A stretch of 64,000 nucleotides of DNA, taken from Microbacterium sp. ProA8. Lineage in GTDB: Bacteria; Actinomycetota; Actinomycetes; Actinomycetales; Microbacteriaceae. The notes below the pieces were generated by a model. The model was given only the letters and a program-made list of their open reading frames with translations, searched no databases and had not been told where the DNA came from. The position numbers and the translations under genes were made by a program. Where the stretch lies: NCBI RefSeq assembly GCF_039905635.1, contig NZ_CP157000.1, forward strand, positions 2,418,001-2,482,000. Direction: 5' to 3'. Below are positions 8,859 to 18,120 of the stretch, piece by piece (positions within the stretch are counted from its first letter, which is position 1; each line of letters opens with the position of its first letter).

Positions 8859-9863
8859 TCAGCGATCGGCGGGTGCGTCCCCGAGCTCCTGGAAGAGCGT
8901 CAGCTGCAGGCCGGCAGGTCCGCGCAGGCGGGCGTTGCGCGAGTTCCACGGCGTCACCCGAGCGGATGCCTCGATCTCGGCGCCGCCCTCATCGAGCCGT
9001 GCGACTGCGGCGTCGGTGTCGGCGACCTCGAGGGCCAGGCGAATGCGGTCGCTCGGGGCGTCGCCGTCGGTCTCGACCCGGTCGATGAACTCGACCTGCG
9101 CGGGATTGGCGATCTCGAGGGTCGCGCGGCCCGCGTCGAGGATCGCGACCCGCGCGCCGCCCTCGGCCTCGTAGGCCTCCGCCTGCGGCATGCCGACGAC
9201 GTCGCGATAGAACGCCAGCGTCTGCTCGAAGGCCGCGGCCTGCACCACCACGCGCAACTGGGCCACCTCTCCCACCGGGGCCGAGTCTGACATCGGCGCC
9301 GCCGCATCGGCCGCGAGCGACAGGAAGCGCGACAGCGACGTGCGTCCGGCGCCGTCATGCGCCCAGGCTTCGATCGCGGCGAGCACGGCGCCGCCCCATG
9401 CCGCGCCGGCGACCTCGGCACGCAGGCGATCGGCGCCGCCCCGCACCAGCCGTGTCGACGCGGCTCGCGCCACCCGGGCTCGCCGGAGGGCGGAGTCGCG
9501 CTCGTACTCCGCCTCGAGCCCCATCGCCGCGAGGTTGACGATCCCCAGCGCAAGGCTGTCGGGCACGAACGACTCGGCGATCGCAAGGGTCTCTGCGCGG
9601 ACGGCGGACGCGGCGGATGCCGCCTCGTCCGCGGCGAGCCGCTGTTCGAACACCGCGATCCGCTCGTCGAGCCCGGCCCAGAGGACGTCGGACTTGGACG
9701 AGAAGTAATTGAAGAAGCTCGAGCGGCTCACGCCGGCACGGCTCGTGATGTCGATGATCGAGGTCTGCTCGTAACCCTGCTCGAGGAAGAGCTCGCACGC
9801 CGCCTCGGCGATGGTCTCGCGCGACGATGCTTTGGGCCGTCCTGCGCGCGGCTCGGTGGACAT
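8859..9863 (-). CDS. TetR-family regulator fused to a VOC (glyoxalase/bleomycin-resistance) domain
   Basis: 334 aa, against ~190-220 for ordinary TetR proteins. Residues ~14-60 are a TetR HTH (SIIDITSRAGVSRSSFFNYF) and ~62-185 a helical regulatory region. From ~200 a VOC domain follows: LRVVVQAAAFEQTLAFYRDV, a GGARVAILDAGRATLEI strand and NARLRGPAGLQLTLF at the end. VOC proteins bind small molecules or metals, so the extra domain may be a second ligand sensor or a sequestration module. An internal ATG (~residue 190) could start a separate VOC protein, but it lacks a clear ribosome site. Divergent from lipB. Confidence 0.85.
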   Translation of the reverse strand: MSTEPRAGRPKASSRETIAEAACELFLEQGYEQTSIIDITSRAGVSRSSFFNYFSSKSDVLWAGLDERIAVFEQRLAADEAASAASAVRAETLAIAESFVPDSLALGIVNLAAMGLEAEYERDSALRRARVARAASTRLVRGGADRLRAEVAGAAWGGAVLAAIEAWAHDGAGRTSLSRFLSLAADAAAPMSDSAPVGEVAQLRVVVQAAAFEQTLAFYRDVVGMPQAEAYEAEGGARVAILDAGRATLEIANPAQVEFIDRVETDGDAPSDRIRLALEVADTDAAVARLDEGGAEIEASARVTPWNSRNARLRGPAGLQLTLFQELGDAPADR

Positions 9864-10000
9864 GAAGCCACTTTATGGCCGACGGTGCGCCGCCACACGG
9901 ATGGCTCGACGCCCGGGCGGGTCGGCGCCGAACGGTGTACGGGAATGTATTGTTGGACGCAGTTCATCAATCGCCACGAGCGAACGAGCGAAGGAGTGCG

Positions 10001-10639
10001 ATGCTCGACATCCAGACCGTCGGCCTGTCCCCCGACTATGTGCCGTACCTCGACGGGTGGGCGCTCCAGCGCAGCATCCACGCCGAGGTCGTGGAGCAAG
10101 CGCGGCCCGACACGCTGCTGCTGCTCGAGCACGAGGCCGTCTACACCGCGGGCGCGCGCACGGCGCGGCACGAGCGTCCGACGGACGGCACGCCCGTCGT
10201 CGATGTCGATCGCGGCGGCAAGATCACGTGGCACGGACCTGGGCAGCTCGTCGGGTACCCGATCGTGCGGCTCGCCGAGCCGGTGGACGTCGTCGCGCAC
10301 GTGCGGCGCCTCGAGCACCTCCTCATCGAGGCGCTGCGCGAGTTCGACGTCGAGGGCTATCGGGTGGAGGGTCGCAGCGGTGTCTGGGTGCGCCGCCCCC
10401 TTGGTGAGGACAAGGTCGCCGCGATCGGCGTCCGCGTACAGCGTGGCGTGACGATGCACGGCTTCGCCCTCAACTGCGACAACTCCCTCGCCGGCTTCCG
10501 CGGCATCATCCCGTGCGGCATCTCGGATGCCGGGGTCACCACGATCAGCGAGGTCGCCGGCGTCGAGATCAGCCCGAGCGACGTGATCGACACGGTGAGC
10601 CGCGTGTTCGCGGCCGACTTCGCGGGGGTGCCGGCATGA
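10001..10639 (+). CDS. lipB: Octanoyltransferase LipB
   Basis: 212 aa. Transfers octanoyl from acyl carrier protein to the lipoyl domains of 2-oxoacid dehydrogenases and GcvH. The core shows [19 protein letters not shown], the KVAAIGVRV segment with the conserved Lys, and GIIPCGI with the catalytic Cys. The frame is open upstream, but AAGGAG at 9991-9996 and the conserved protein start support the ATG at 10001. A -10-like TATTGT lies about 50 bp upstream. Its stop overlaps the lipA start (ATGA). Confidence 0.95.
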   Translation: MLDIQTVGLSPDYVPYLDGWALQRSIHAEVVEQARPDTLLLLEHEAVYTAGARTARHERPTDGTPVVDVDRGGKITWHGPGQLVGYPIVRLAEPVDVVAHVRRLEHLLIEALREFDVEGYRVEGRSGVWVRRPLGEDKVAAIGVRVQRGVTMHGFALNCDNSLAGFRGIIPCGISDAGVTTISEVAGVEISPSDVIDTVSRVFAADFAGVPA

Positions 10640-11670
10640 GCGCCTGCGGCACTGCCCCCGGAGCGGCGGATGCTGCTGCCACCGGTCCGGAGGGACGAAA
10701 GCTCCTGCGTCTCGAGGTGCGCAACGCGCAGACGCCCATCGAGCGCAAACCCGAATGGATCAAGACCAAGGCGAAGATGGGCCCCGAGTACCAGGCGCTG
10801 CACTCGCTCGTGAAGAGCGAAGAGCTGCACACGGTCTGCCAGGAGGCCGGCTGCCCCAACATCTACGAGTGCTGGGAGGACCGCGAGGCGACCTTCCTCA
10901 TCGGCGGCTCGCAGTGCACGCGCCGGTGCGACTTCTGCCAGATCGACACCGGCAAGCCGGCAGACTACGACATCGACGAGCCCCGCCGCGTCGCGGAGAG
11001 CGTGGTGCGCATGAACCTCCGCTACGCCACCGTGACGGGAGTCGCGCGCGACGACCTGCGGGACGGCGGTGCCTGGCTCCACGCCGAGACGGTGCGGCAG
11101 ATCCACGCCATGAACCCGAACACGGGCGTCGAGATCCTTGCGACGGACTTCAACGGCGACCCCGCGCTCCTGCGCGAGGTGTTCGAGAGCCGCCCCGAGG
11201 TCTTCGCGCACAACGTCGAGACGGTGCCGCGCATCTTCAAGCGGATCCGGCCGGCCTTCCGCTACGAGCGCTCGCTCGACGTCTTGACCCAGGCTCGCGA
11301 CGCCGGCCTCATCACCAAGTCGAACCTCATCCTGGGCATGGGTGAAGAGCCCGAAGAGGTCGTGCAGGCACTCCAGGACCTGCACGCTGCCGGCACCGAC
11401 ATCATCACGATCACGCAGTACCTTCGGCCGTCGCCCCGGCACCTTCCCGTGGCCCGGTGGGTCAAGCCGCAGGAGTTCGTCGAGTTCAAAGACGAGGCCG
11501 AGCGCATCGGATTCCTCGGCGTGCTCGCGGGACCGCTGGTGCGCTCGTCGTATCGGGCGGGGCGCCTGTGGGCGCAGTCGATGCTGTCGAAGGGCCGGGA
11601 GATCCCGTCGCATCTCGCGCACATCGCCGAGGACGTGCACGTCGAACGCGGATTCGCGCAGGCCGTCTGA
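10636..11670 (+). CDS. lipA: Lipoyl synthase LipA (radical SAM)
   Basis: 344 aa. Inserts two sulfur atoms into protein-bound octanoyl groups. The auxiliary cluster Cys motif ([12 protein letters not shown]) is followed by the radical SAM motif CTRRCDFC, both of which LipA needs for its two [4Fe-4S] clusters. [20 protein letters not shown] and the end-region SSYRAG, with its Ser ligand, are also present. ATG overlaps the lipB stop by four bases, indicating translational coupling. Confidence 0.97.
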   Translation: MSACGTAPGAADAAATGPEGRKLLRLEVRNAQTPIERKPEWIKTKAKMGPEYQALHSLVKSEELHTVCQEAGCPNIYECWEDREATFLIGGSQCTRRCDFCQIDTGKPADYDIDEPRRVAESVVRMNLRYATVTGVARDDLRDGGAWLHAETVRQIHAMNPNTGVEILATDFNGDPALLREVFESRPEVFAHNVETVPRIFKRIRPAFRYERSLDVLTQARDAGLITKSNLILGMGEEPEEVVQALQDLHAAGTDIITITQYLRPSPRHLPVARWVKPQEFVEFKDEAERIGFLGVLAGPLVRSSYRAGRLWAQSMLSKGREIPSHLAHIAEDVHVERGFAQAV

Positions 11671-11724
11671 GGCGGCGGGCCGGACCACCGGCATCCATCC
11701 CCTCGTTCACCGAGAGAGGCGTGG

Positions 11725-11758
11725 CGACACCGGACTCGTCACCCGAGCAGCGGTGTCG
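11725..11758. terminator. Hairpin after lipA
   Basis: CGACACCG (11725-11732) pairs with CGGTGTCG (11751-11758), with a smaller CTCG/CGAG pairing inside the loop. It lies between convergent lipA and the DUF2004-like gene, and can act on both strands. Confidence 0.6.
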
Positions 11759-11765
11759 GGCGGAG

Positions 11766-12266
11766 TCAGTCCGCGCTCGTGACCGACAGCACCGCGCCGG
11801 CGGAATCCAGGTTGACCAGCAGCACGTCGTCGGTGGCGTCGGGGTCCAGCGCGTACTCCAGCACGGCGAACGGGTCGGAGCCGCCGTGCTCGTCGGCGAG
11901 GATCGTCATGCTCATGAGCTGCAGCGAGCGGATCACATCGATCTGGATGTCACCGGAGATGTCCACGAGAGCGTCGTCGAGGGCCTCCCCCAGTGCCTCC
12001 TGCTGCTGCAGGATGTACTCCGTGACCTCGCTGGTGCGATCGTTCAGCTCGTTCACCATGGCGTTGCGGGCGCTGCCGTCGATGTCCTCGATCGACGAGA
12101 TGAGCGCGGCGGCGACGTCGAGGGCCGCCTCCGACACATCGTCCTGATCGGGCGCGGTCAGATCGACCGTGACGGATTGGTCACCCAGGTCGACATTCTC
12201 CGACCAGAAGATCGATCCGTCAGGCCCCGATTCGAGGAGTCCGAAGTAGTCGTGCTCGATCGCCAT
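11766..12266 (-). CDS. DUF2004-like protein of unknown function
   Basis: 166 aa from the ATG at 12266. No signal peptide or membrane segment; acidic. The opening MAIEHDYFGLLES resembles DUF2004 proteins, an uncharacterised bacterial family. A long predicted helix (EVTEYILQQQEALGEALDDA) lies in the middle and a strand-rich region at the end. The frame extends upstream by 15 codons, but the family-like N terminus favours 12266. Stands alone between convergent lipA and ftsY. Confidence 0.7.
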   Translation of the reverse strand: MAIEHDYFGLLESGPDGSIFWSENVDLGDQSVTVDLTAPDQDDVSEAALDVAAALISSIEDIDGSARNAMVNELNDRTSEVTEYILQQQEALGEALDDALVDISGDIQIDVIRSLQLMSMTILADEHGGSDPFAVLEYALDPDATDDVLLVNLDSAGAVLSVTSAD

Positions 12267-12347
12267 GACCCCATGAAACCGCAAGGAGCGCGTCCGCGAT
12301 AGCCCGGACACGGCATGGCGCCGATTCGGTCCGCCGAGTCGGCCGAT

Positions 12348-13220
12348 TCAGTCGACGAGGGACGCCGCGAAGACGTGCGGCGTGAAGCCGGTGAGGTCGC
12401 CGATGCCCTCGCCCTGGCCCAGCAGCTTCACCGGAATCCCGGTGCGCTCCTGCACGGCGAGCACGAATCCGCCCTTCGCCGAGCCGTCCAGCTTCGTCAG
12501 CACGAGGCCGGTGACGCCGGCGTGCTCGAGGAACGCCTGCGCCTGCATGACGCCGTTCTGACCGGTCGTCGCATCGAGCACCAGCAGCACCTCGCTGATC
12601 GGCGCCTGCTTCTCGATGACTCGCCGGATCTTGCTGAGCTCGTCCATCAGCCCGCCCTTGGTGTGCAGGCGTCCGGCCGTGTCGACGAGCACGATCTCGG
12701 TGCCCGTGTTCTTCGCGTACTCGATGGTCTGGAAGGCGACGGATGCCGGATCCTGCCCCTCCTGCTGGGGCCGGACGATCGTCGCGCCGCCGCGCTCGGC
12801 CCAGGTCGCGAGCTGGTCGACGGCCGCCGCGCGGAAGGTGTCGGCCGCGCCGACCACCACGGACCGCCCGTAGCGCTGCAGGAACTTCGCGAACTTGCCG
12901 ATCGTCGTGGTCTTGCCGACGCCGTTGACACCGACGACGAGCACGACCGCCGGCCGCTCGGTGAGGCGGAGGGTGGTGTCGAACTTCGCGAAGTGCTCCT
13001 CGAGCGTCTCCTTCAGCATCCGCTGCAGGTCGCGCGGGTCGGTCGTGCGGTACCGCTCGACCTTCTCGCGGAGCTCGTCGATGATGCGTTCGGTGATGTC
13101 GGGGCCGAAGTCCGCCGTCAGCAGCGCGGTCTCGAGGTCTTCCCAGGTGGTCTCGTCGATCGTGGGCTTGACGAACATGCCGCGCAGCGCACGGCCCAGC
13201 GACCAGGAGCTCTCTGCCAT
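12348..13220 (-). CDS. ftsY: SRP receptor FtsY
   Basis: 290 aa. Membrane-associated GTPase that receives SRP-ribosome complexes. It has an N-domain bundle, the P-loop GVNGVGKTTTIGKFAKFL, the DTAGRLHTKGGLMDEL segment, TKLDGSAKGG and the closing GQGEGIGDLTGFTP. There is no long acidic A domain; the start MAESSWSLGRALRGMFVKP gives a short amphipathic N terminus that may itself bind lipid. Downstream of the lipoprotein gene and smc on the same strand. Confidence 0.96.
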   Translation of the reverse strand: MAESSWSLGRALRGMFVKPTIDETTWEDLETALLTADFGPDITERIIDELREKVERYRTTDPRDLQRMLKETLEEHFAKFDTTLRLTERPAVVLVVGVNGVGKTTTIGKFAKFLQRYGRSVVVGAADTFRAAAVDQLATWAERGGATIVRPQQEGQDPASVAFQTIEYAKNTGTEIVLVDTAGRLHTKGGLMDELSKIRRVIEKQAPISEVLLVLDATTGQNGVMQAQAFLEHAGVTGLVLTKLDGSAKGGFVLAVQERTGIPVKLLGQGEGIGDLTGFTPHVFAASLVD

Positions 13221-13245
13221 TCCTCCAGCCTAGGGCCGCCGCCGA

Positions 13246-13950
13246 TCAGTCAGCGGCGGGCGCGATCGCGATCCCGACGTACTCGTTGAGGAGGGCCGTG
13301 ACCTCGGTGCCGATGTCCTGCCCCGGCGGACACTCCACGTTGACGACGAGCGACGTGCCGAGCGTGCCGAACGTGCGTCCGAACTCGCTCCAGCCGGCAT
13401 CGCTTCCGCCACCGCCGCCGCCGCCGCCGACCAGGCGGATCTCGACCGTGCCCTCCTGCGTCGTCTGCGCCACGTAGTCGTCCGATGCGTTCGCCGTCAC
13501 ATCCGCGGTCGTCACACCGGGGATCTGCGTGCTGAGCACCGCGGCGAGCATGCTGTCGGTGCTCTCGCGGTCGTCCGCCCCGAGTTCCAGATCGGTGATC
13601 GCGCCCTGGTAGAACGCGATCGTGCACTGCGTCTGCCCGTCGAGGTACGCCCAGCTGCCGTTGCCGTTGTCGGGTGAAGACACCGCGAAGCGCTCGTCGG
13701 CGGCCATCAGCCGGTCGTCCCACCCTGCCCGCCAGGATGCCGGGTCCAGCTCCGCGCCCGCCTCGAAGGTGATGTCGGTGGGAGGCATGGCGGCGGCGTC
13801 TTCCGCCTCGGGCGTGGGCGTCGCCTCGCCGGACGCCGATCCCGTGGGCTCGGGAGTCACACGCCGCGCGCCGGAGACGTCCGGCGTGCACGCGGTCAAC
13901 AGGACTGCCGCCAGGACCAGGCCCGCCGCCGCGCGCGCTGAGGTGTGCAT
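13246..13950 (-). CDS. Lipoprotein of unknown function with a polyglycine run
   Basis: 234 aa. A lipoprotein signal peptide ends in LLTAC with the lipidated Cys at residue 21. A Thr/Pro/Glu-rich linker follows, then a predicted extracellular domain with no family I recognise (SWAYLDGQTQCTIAFYQGAI). A run of eight glycines near residue 180 is encoded by a (CCG)n-like tract on the plus strand and could be a flexible linker or a slippage-prone site. Only 25 nt separate it from ftsY and 57 nt from smc, so it may share their transcript. Confidence 0.75.
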   Translation of the reverse strand: MHTSARAAAGLVLAAVLLTACTPDVSGARRVTPEPTGSASGEATPTPEAEDAAAMPPTDITFEAGAELDPASWRAGWDDRLMAADERFAVSSPDNGNGSWAYLDGQTQCTIAFYQGAITDLELGADDRESTDSMLAAVLSTQIPGVTTADVTANASDDYVAQTTQEGTVEIRLVGGGGGGGGSDAGWSEFGRTFGTLGTSLVVNVECPPGQDIGTEVTALLNEYVGIAIAPAAD

Positions 13951-14007
13951 ACGCGAACGCTACTCCCGCCGCGACCAGGGCGGGTGCCTCAGCCGGGGGG
14001 CAGTCCG

Positions 14008-17000
14008 TCAGGAGGCCACGCGCTCCACGATGCGCTGTCCGACGACAGCCGAGACGCCGTCCTGGCGCATCGACACGCCGTACAGCGCGTCGGCGATCTC
14101 CATGGTGCGCTTCTGGTGCGTGATGACGATGAGCTGGCTGGAGGCGCGCAGCTGCTCGAAGACGCCGAGCAGGCGGCCGAGGTTCGCGTCGTCGAGCGCC
14201 GCCTCCACCTCGTCGAGGATGTAGAAGGGGCTGGGCCGCGCCTTGAAGATGGCGGTGAGCAGCGCCACCGCCGCGAGCGAGCGCTCGCCACCCGAGAGCA
14301 GGGACAGCCGCTCGATCTTCTTGCCGACCGGGCGCACGGCGACCTCGATGCCTGTCGTGAGGGGCGAGTCGGGGTCGGTCAGAGCGATCGATCCGGTCCC
14401 GCCCGGGAACAGGATCGGGAACACCTCGCCGAACGCGACCTTCGTGTCTTCGAACGCGGAGAGGAAGATCGACTGCATCCGCTCGTCGAGCTCCTCGATT
14501 ATCGTCAGCAGGTCCTTGCGGGTCTGGGTGAGGTCGGCCAGCTGCTCGGTCATGAACTTGTGACGCTGCTCGAGGGCTTCGAACTCCTCGAGTGCCAGCG
14601 GATTCACGCGTCCGAGCTGGGTGAGCTTGCGCTCCGCCTCCTGCAGCCGCCGGCGCTGCTGCGCACGGTCATAGGGAACGGTGGGCACCGGTTCGTCTCC
14701 GTCGCCGCCGGCGTCCGCTCCTTTGGCGTCCGACTGCGCGGGATCGGCGTCTGCCGGGACGGGAACCGGCTGATCGGGTCCATATTCCGAAATCAGAATG
14801 TCTTCATCGAGCCCGAGCTCGGATTGCACCCGCTCGAGCAGACCACCCACATGCAGGCGCTTCTCGTGGATCTGCAGCTCCAGGCTGTGGACGCTCTCGG
14901 TGAGACCCGCCAGCCGCTCCCGCAGCGTGCTCTCCTGGGCACGGAGCTGCGCGAGCTCGGTGGTCACCGCCGTGCGCTCGGACTCGGCCGCGGAGAGCTC
15001 CGCCCGCGCCTGGGCCAGTGAGCGGTCGACCGAGTCGATGACGGCGGGCAGCTGCCCTGCGACGCCGGCGGCGATCTCGCGCTGCGCCCGGCGGACGACG
15101 GCTCGTCGCGCCGCCTCGGCGGCGGCCTCGCGCTCGCGTTCGCGCTGCCGTTCGAGTGCGACGACGCGCGCCTCGCCGGCACGGATGCGCTCGCGCAGGG
15201 TCTCGACGTCCAGGCGCGCGCGCATCTCTGCGTCGCGCGCGGCCTCCAACTCGGCGAGCATGCCTTCGCGCGCCGACGCGTCGAGGATCGGCCGCGGGGC
15301 TTCGAGCGCCGCGGTCAGCTGGTCCTCGGCCGAGCGCGCCGAGCCCTCGGCCTCTTCGACCGCCGCGGCGGCCTGCGCGACGCCGGCGGCGAGCCGTTCG
15401 CACTCGGCGACGGCGGCCTCATGGCGGACGGTCGCGCGATTGACCTGCTCCGCGTGGGCGGCGAGGGCGGCATCGTGCTCTCGGAGGGTGGCGAGCGTCG
15501 TCTTGGTGCGCTGACGCGCGGACTCGAGCTCACGGGTCGCGTCGCCGAGAGCCTCCCGCAGCGATTCCGCCACCACGGTGATCTCGTCGCGGCGCTCGGC
15601 CGCGGCATCCCGTTCCGCGGCCAGCTCCAGCCGGGAGCGGGACGAGCCGGCGCCGGCGCGGAGCGAATACTCCGTGTAGACCTCTCCGCGACGGGTCACG
15701 AGGGTCAGCGGGCCGCCCAGTTCGGCGTTCGCCAGCGCGGGACCGGCTTCACGCGCGACCTCGAGGTCGTCGACGACCACCACGTACGACAGCAGGCCGA
15801 GCACGCCCTCGGGGGCGGTCACCACCTCGCGTGCGGGAACGACGCCGCGGAGCTCGGGGAACGCCGGCCGCATCATGCCCGCCTCGGCGATCACGATGTC
15901 GACCATGCCCGCTTCGGCATCGCGGGCCGCTTCTGCCACCGCGAACGCGCTCGCGCGGTCGTCCACGAGCACGCCTTCGGCGATCGGACCCAGCACGGCT
16001 GCGACGGCCGCCTCGAACCCTGACTTCACCTGCACCGCGTCGCCGACGAGGCCCCGCACGCCGTCGCGACCCTGCGCGATCAGCGCCGAGGCGCCGTTCT
16101 TCACATCCAGTGCCCGGCTCAGCGCGGCGGTCTGCGCCGTCAGCGCCTCACGCTCGCGCTCCGCCGCGTGCAGGCGCTCACGCAGTGCCGACACCGTCGC
16201 CTCCGCCTCGGCGGCGTCGCGCTGCGCGCGCTCATACGCGGCCGCGTGATCGGCCGTCGACGCGTCGGGCACGACATCGGGGTCGACCCCGGCGAGGATC
16301 TCCTCGGCCTCCGCGCGGCGTGCGAGCGCGGCATCCAGCGCCTTCTGCTGCCGTTCGACGGCGGTGCGGACGGCGGCGAGAGCGGATGCCGCGGCCTCGG
16401 CGGTCCCTCTCAGGGCCGTGATGCGCATGTCGTGCTCCGAGACGAGCGCGCTCTGCGCGGCGATGTCGACATCGAGGGCGTCGAGCTCGGCACGGGCACG
16501 GACGACATCGCGAGCGGCCGCCGCGGCAGCGTCCTGCGACGCGCCCAGACCGTCCGAGACGACGTCGATCTCGGCACGCGCCTCGTCGATCATCGCCTGC
16601 GACACGGTGGTGAGCTCGATGCGCTCCTCGTCCTCGGCGTCGCCGAGCAGCGCGAGTCGCTGGCCCGCGAGGGCGTACAGGCCGCGGAGTCGCTCCTGCA
16701 CCCGCTCGAGCCCGAAGGCGACACGACGGGCGCGGTCCACGTTCTCGGAGCGCTGGTCGTTCTCGAGCTGCTCGATGCGCACCCGGGCGTTGTCGAGCCG
16801 GTCCTGCAGCACCATCCGCTCGGAGTGACGCTCCTGCTCGCTCTGCGCGTGCGATGCGAGCTCTGCCCGAAGCCCGGAGATCTCGTCGGCGAACAGCCGG
16901 GCCTTCGCGTCGCGCACCACGGCCGCGATGGTCGCGGCCTCCCGGGCGATCTGGGCCTGTCGGCCGAGCGGCTTCAACTGCCTGCGCAGCTCGCCGGCGA

Positions 17001-17580
17001 GATCGCTCAGGCGCGTGAGGTTGGCCTCCATCGCGTCGAGCTTGCGGAGTGTCTTCTCCTTGCGCCGCCGGTGCTTGAGGATGCCGGCGGCCTCTTCGAT
17101 GAAGCCCCGGCGGTCCTCCGGAGTCGCCTGGAGCACGCTGTCCAGTCGCCCTTGACCGACGATCACGTGCATCTCGCGGCCGAGGCCGGAATCGCTCAGC
17201 AGCTCCTGGACGTCGAGCAGCCGACACGAGTCGCCGTTGATCGCGTACTCGCTCGTGCCGTTGCGGAAGAGCGTGCGGCTGATGGTGACTTCGGCGTATT
17301 CGATGGGCAGCGCGCCGTCGCTGTTGTCGATCGTGAGCTGCACCTCCGCACGGCCGAGCGGGCCGCGCGTCGCCGTGCCGGCGAAGATGACGTCCTCCAT
17401 CTTGCCGCCGCGGAGGGTCTTGGCGCCCTGCTCGCCCATCACCCAGGCGAGGGCGTCGACGACGTTCGACTTGCCCGAGCCGTTCGGGCCGACGATGCAG
17501 GTCACTCCGGGCTCGAGCGCGAACGTCGTCGGTTGGGCGAACGACTTGAACCCTTTGAGCGTCAGGCTCTTCAGGTGCAT
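14008..17580 (-). CDS. smc: Chromosome segregation protein SMC
   Basis: 1190 aa, the normal SMC length. The N-terminal ATPase half carries GPNGSGKSNVVDAL. Two long coiled-coil arms flank a hinge (around GVRGLVGDAVQVKSGFEAAV). The C-terminal half has the ABC signature LSGGERSLAAVALLTAIF and Walker B FYILDEVEAALDD. SMC dimers with ScpA/ScpB compact and align newly replicated chromosome arms. ATG start at 17580. The usual actinobacterial order is rnc-mutM-smc-ftsY; here the GNAT block lies between mutM and smc. Confidence 0.97.
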   Translation of the reverse strand: MHLKSLTLKGFKSFAQPTTFALEPGVTCIVGPNGSGKSNVVDALAWVMGEQGAKTLRGGKMEDVIFAGTATRGPLGRAEVQLTIDNSDGALPIEYAEVTISRTLFRNGTSEYAINGDSCRLLDVQELLSDSGLGREMHVIVGQGRLDSVLQATPEDRRGFIEEAAGILKHRRRKEKTLRKLDAMEANLTRLSDLAGELRRQLKPLGRQAQIAREAATIAAVVRDAKARLFADEISGLRAELASHAQSEQERHSERMVLQDRLDNARVRIEQLENDQRSENVDRARRVAFGLERVQERLRGLYALAGQRLALLGDAEDEERIELTTVSQAMIDEARAEIDVVSDGLGASQDAAAAAARDVVRARAELDALDVDIAAQSALVSEHDMRITALRGTAEAAASALAAVRTAVERQQKALDAALARRAEAEEILAGVDPDVVPDASTADHAAAYERAQRDAAEAEATVSALRERLHAAEREREALTAQTAALSRALDVKNGASALIAQGRDGVRGLVGDAVQVKSGFEAAVAAVLGPIAEGVLVDDRASAFAVAEAARDAEAGMVDIVIAEAGMMRPAFPELRGVVPAREVVTAPEGVLGLLSYVVVVDDLEVAREAGPALANAELGGPLTLVTRRGEVYTEYSLRAGAGSSRSRLELAAERDAAAERRDEITVVAESLREALGDATRELESARQRTKTTLATLREHDAALAAHAEQVNRATVRHEAAVAECERLAAGVAQAAAAVEEAEGSARSAEDQLTAALEAPRPILDASAREGMLAELEAARDAEMRARLDVETLRERIRAGEARVVALERQREREREAAAEAARRAVVRRAQREIAAGVAGQLPAVIDSVDRSLAQARAELSAAESERTAVTTELAQLRAQESTLRERLAGLTESVHSLELQIHEKRLHVGGLLERVQSELGLDEDILISEYGPDQPVPVPADADPAQSDAKGADAGGDGDEPVPTVPYDRAQQRRRLQEAERKLTQLGRVNPLALEEFEALEQRHKFMTEQLADLTQTRKDLLTIIEELDERMQSIFLSAFEDTKVAFGEVFPILFPGGTGSIALTDPDSPLTTGIEVAVRPVGKKIERLSLLSGGERSLAAVALLTAIFKARPSPFYILDEVEAALDDANLGRLLGVFEQLRASSQLIVITHQKRTMEIADALYGVSMRQDGVSAVVGQRIVERVAS

Positions 17581-17761
17581 GGATTCGCCCCCACCCCGGT
17601 CGATTACCCGCCTACGCTACCGGAGCGGAGCGCTCCCGCCCGGTAGACCGGCCGCAGGACGAGCGGTCTGCGAACCCGCGATCCGCGGCCTCCCTCGGTT
17701 CGACGCCGGCGTGCGCGGCGAGCCGCGACACGCGATGCGATCACCGAATCTGGGAGAAAGC

Positions 17762-17791
17762 TTGACGCCGGTATCCCGGAGGCGGTAGCGT
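17762..17791 (+). promoter_or_regulatory. Promoter of the GNAT operon
   Basis: TTGACG (17762-17767) and TAGCGT (17786-17791) are separated by 18 bp and sit ~40 bp before the 39-codon ORF. The bases just before the -35 (GAGAAAGC) are relatively A-rich, loosely like the AT block before WhiB7-dependent promoters, but this is weak. It is the only good promoter seen ahead of the GNAT genes. Confidence 0.6.
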
Positions 17792-17829
17792 CACTCTTCG
17801 CGTCTGAAGTCGAGAAAGGAGGTCCCCCG

Positions 17830-17949
17830 ATGATGCTGATGAATCCCACTGGAATCGCCGCCCGTGATGGCGGAGCGATTCGTGCCGTCGCGTCGGGGAC
17901 CTACTCCTTCGGCGCTGTGCTGAGCGGCCGTTTCCCCGCCGCCATCTGA
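17830..17949 (+). CDS. 39-codon leader-like peptide
   Basis: ATG at 17830 (a second in-frame ATG follows at once) to TGA at 17947-17949. An excellent AAAGGAGG at 17815-17822 lies 7 nt upstream and a promoter lies ~40 bp further up, so translation is likely. The product begins MMLMNPTGIAARDGG and ends SGRFPAAI; it has no membrane segment, signal or recognisable family. Mutually exclusive hairpins follow its stop, which suggests a regulatory leader peptide controlling the downstream GNAT genes. A small functional peptide is the alternative. Confidence 0.6.
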   Translation: MMLMNPTGIAARDGGAIRAVASGTYSFGAVLSGRFPAAI

Positions 17950-17993
17950 TCCCCGCAGGGGACGAGTCTGCCCGCTTCCGGGCGCTGCTCGTC
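17950..17993 (+). promoter_or_regulatory. Overlapping alternative hairpins after the leader ORF (attenuator candidate)
   Basis: TCCCC-GCA-GGGGA (17950-17962) forms a compact hairpin beginning right after the leader stop. GACGAG (17961-17966) pairs with CTCGTC (17988-17993) around an inner GCCCG/CGGGC stem. The two structures share bases 17961-17962, so they compete. Ribosome position on the leader could choose between them. No U-run follows. Confidence 0.5.
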
Positions 17994-18120
17994 TGCTGCG
18001 CCGGCTCCGCTTCGCGGTGCTGAGCGCGCGCCCCCTGCCATCGTCCCGTCGTGCTGCGGCATGACATCTCCGCCTCCGGCGCCCGCCGAGGCATCCCTTT
18101 CATAACCGGAAAGAGCAATC

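Noticed and set aside
8859..9300. Separate VOC protein from the internal ATG near 9292
   Set aside because: No Shine-Dalgarno precedes that ATG and the frame is continuous with the TetR domain.
17830..17949. 39-residue ORF as a RiPP or bacteriocin precursor
   Set aside because: No leader/core pattern, Cys/Ser/Thr-rich core, or modification or export enzyme lies nearby; a regulatory leader fits better.
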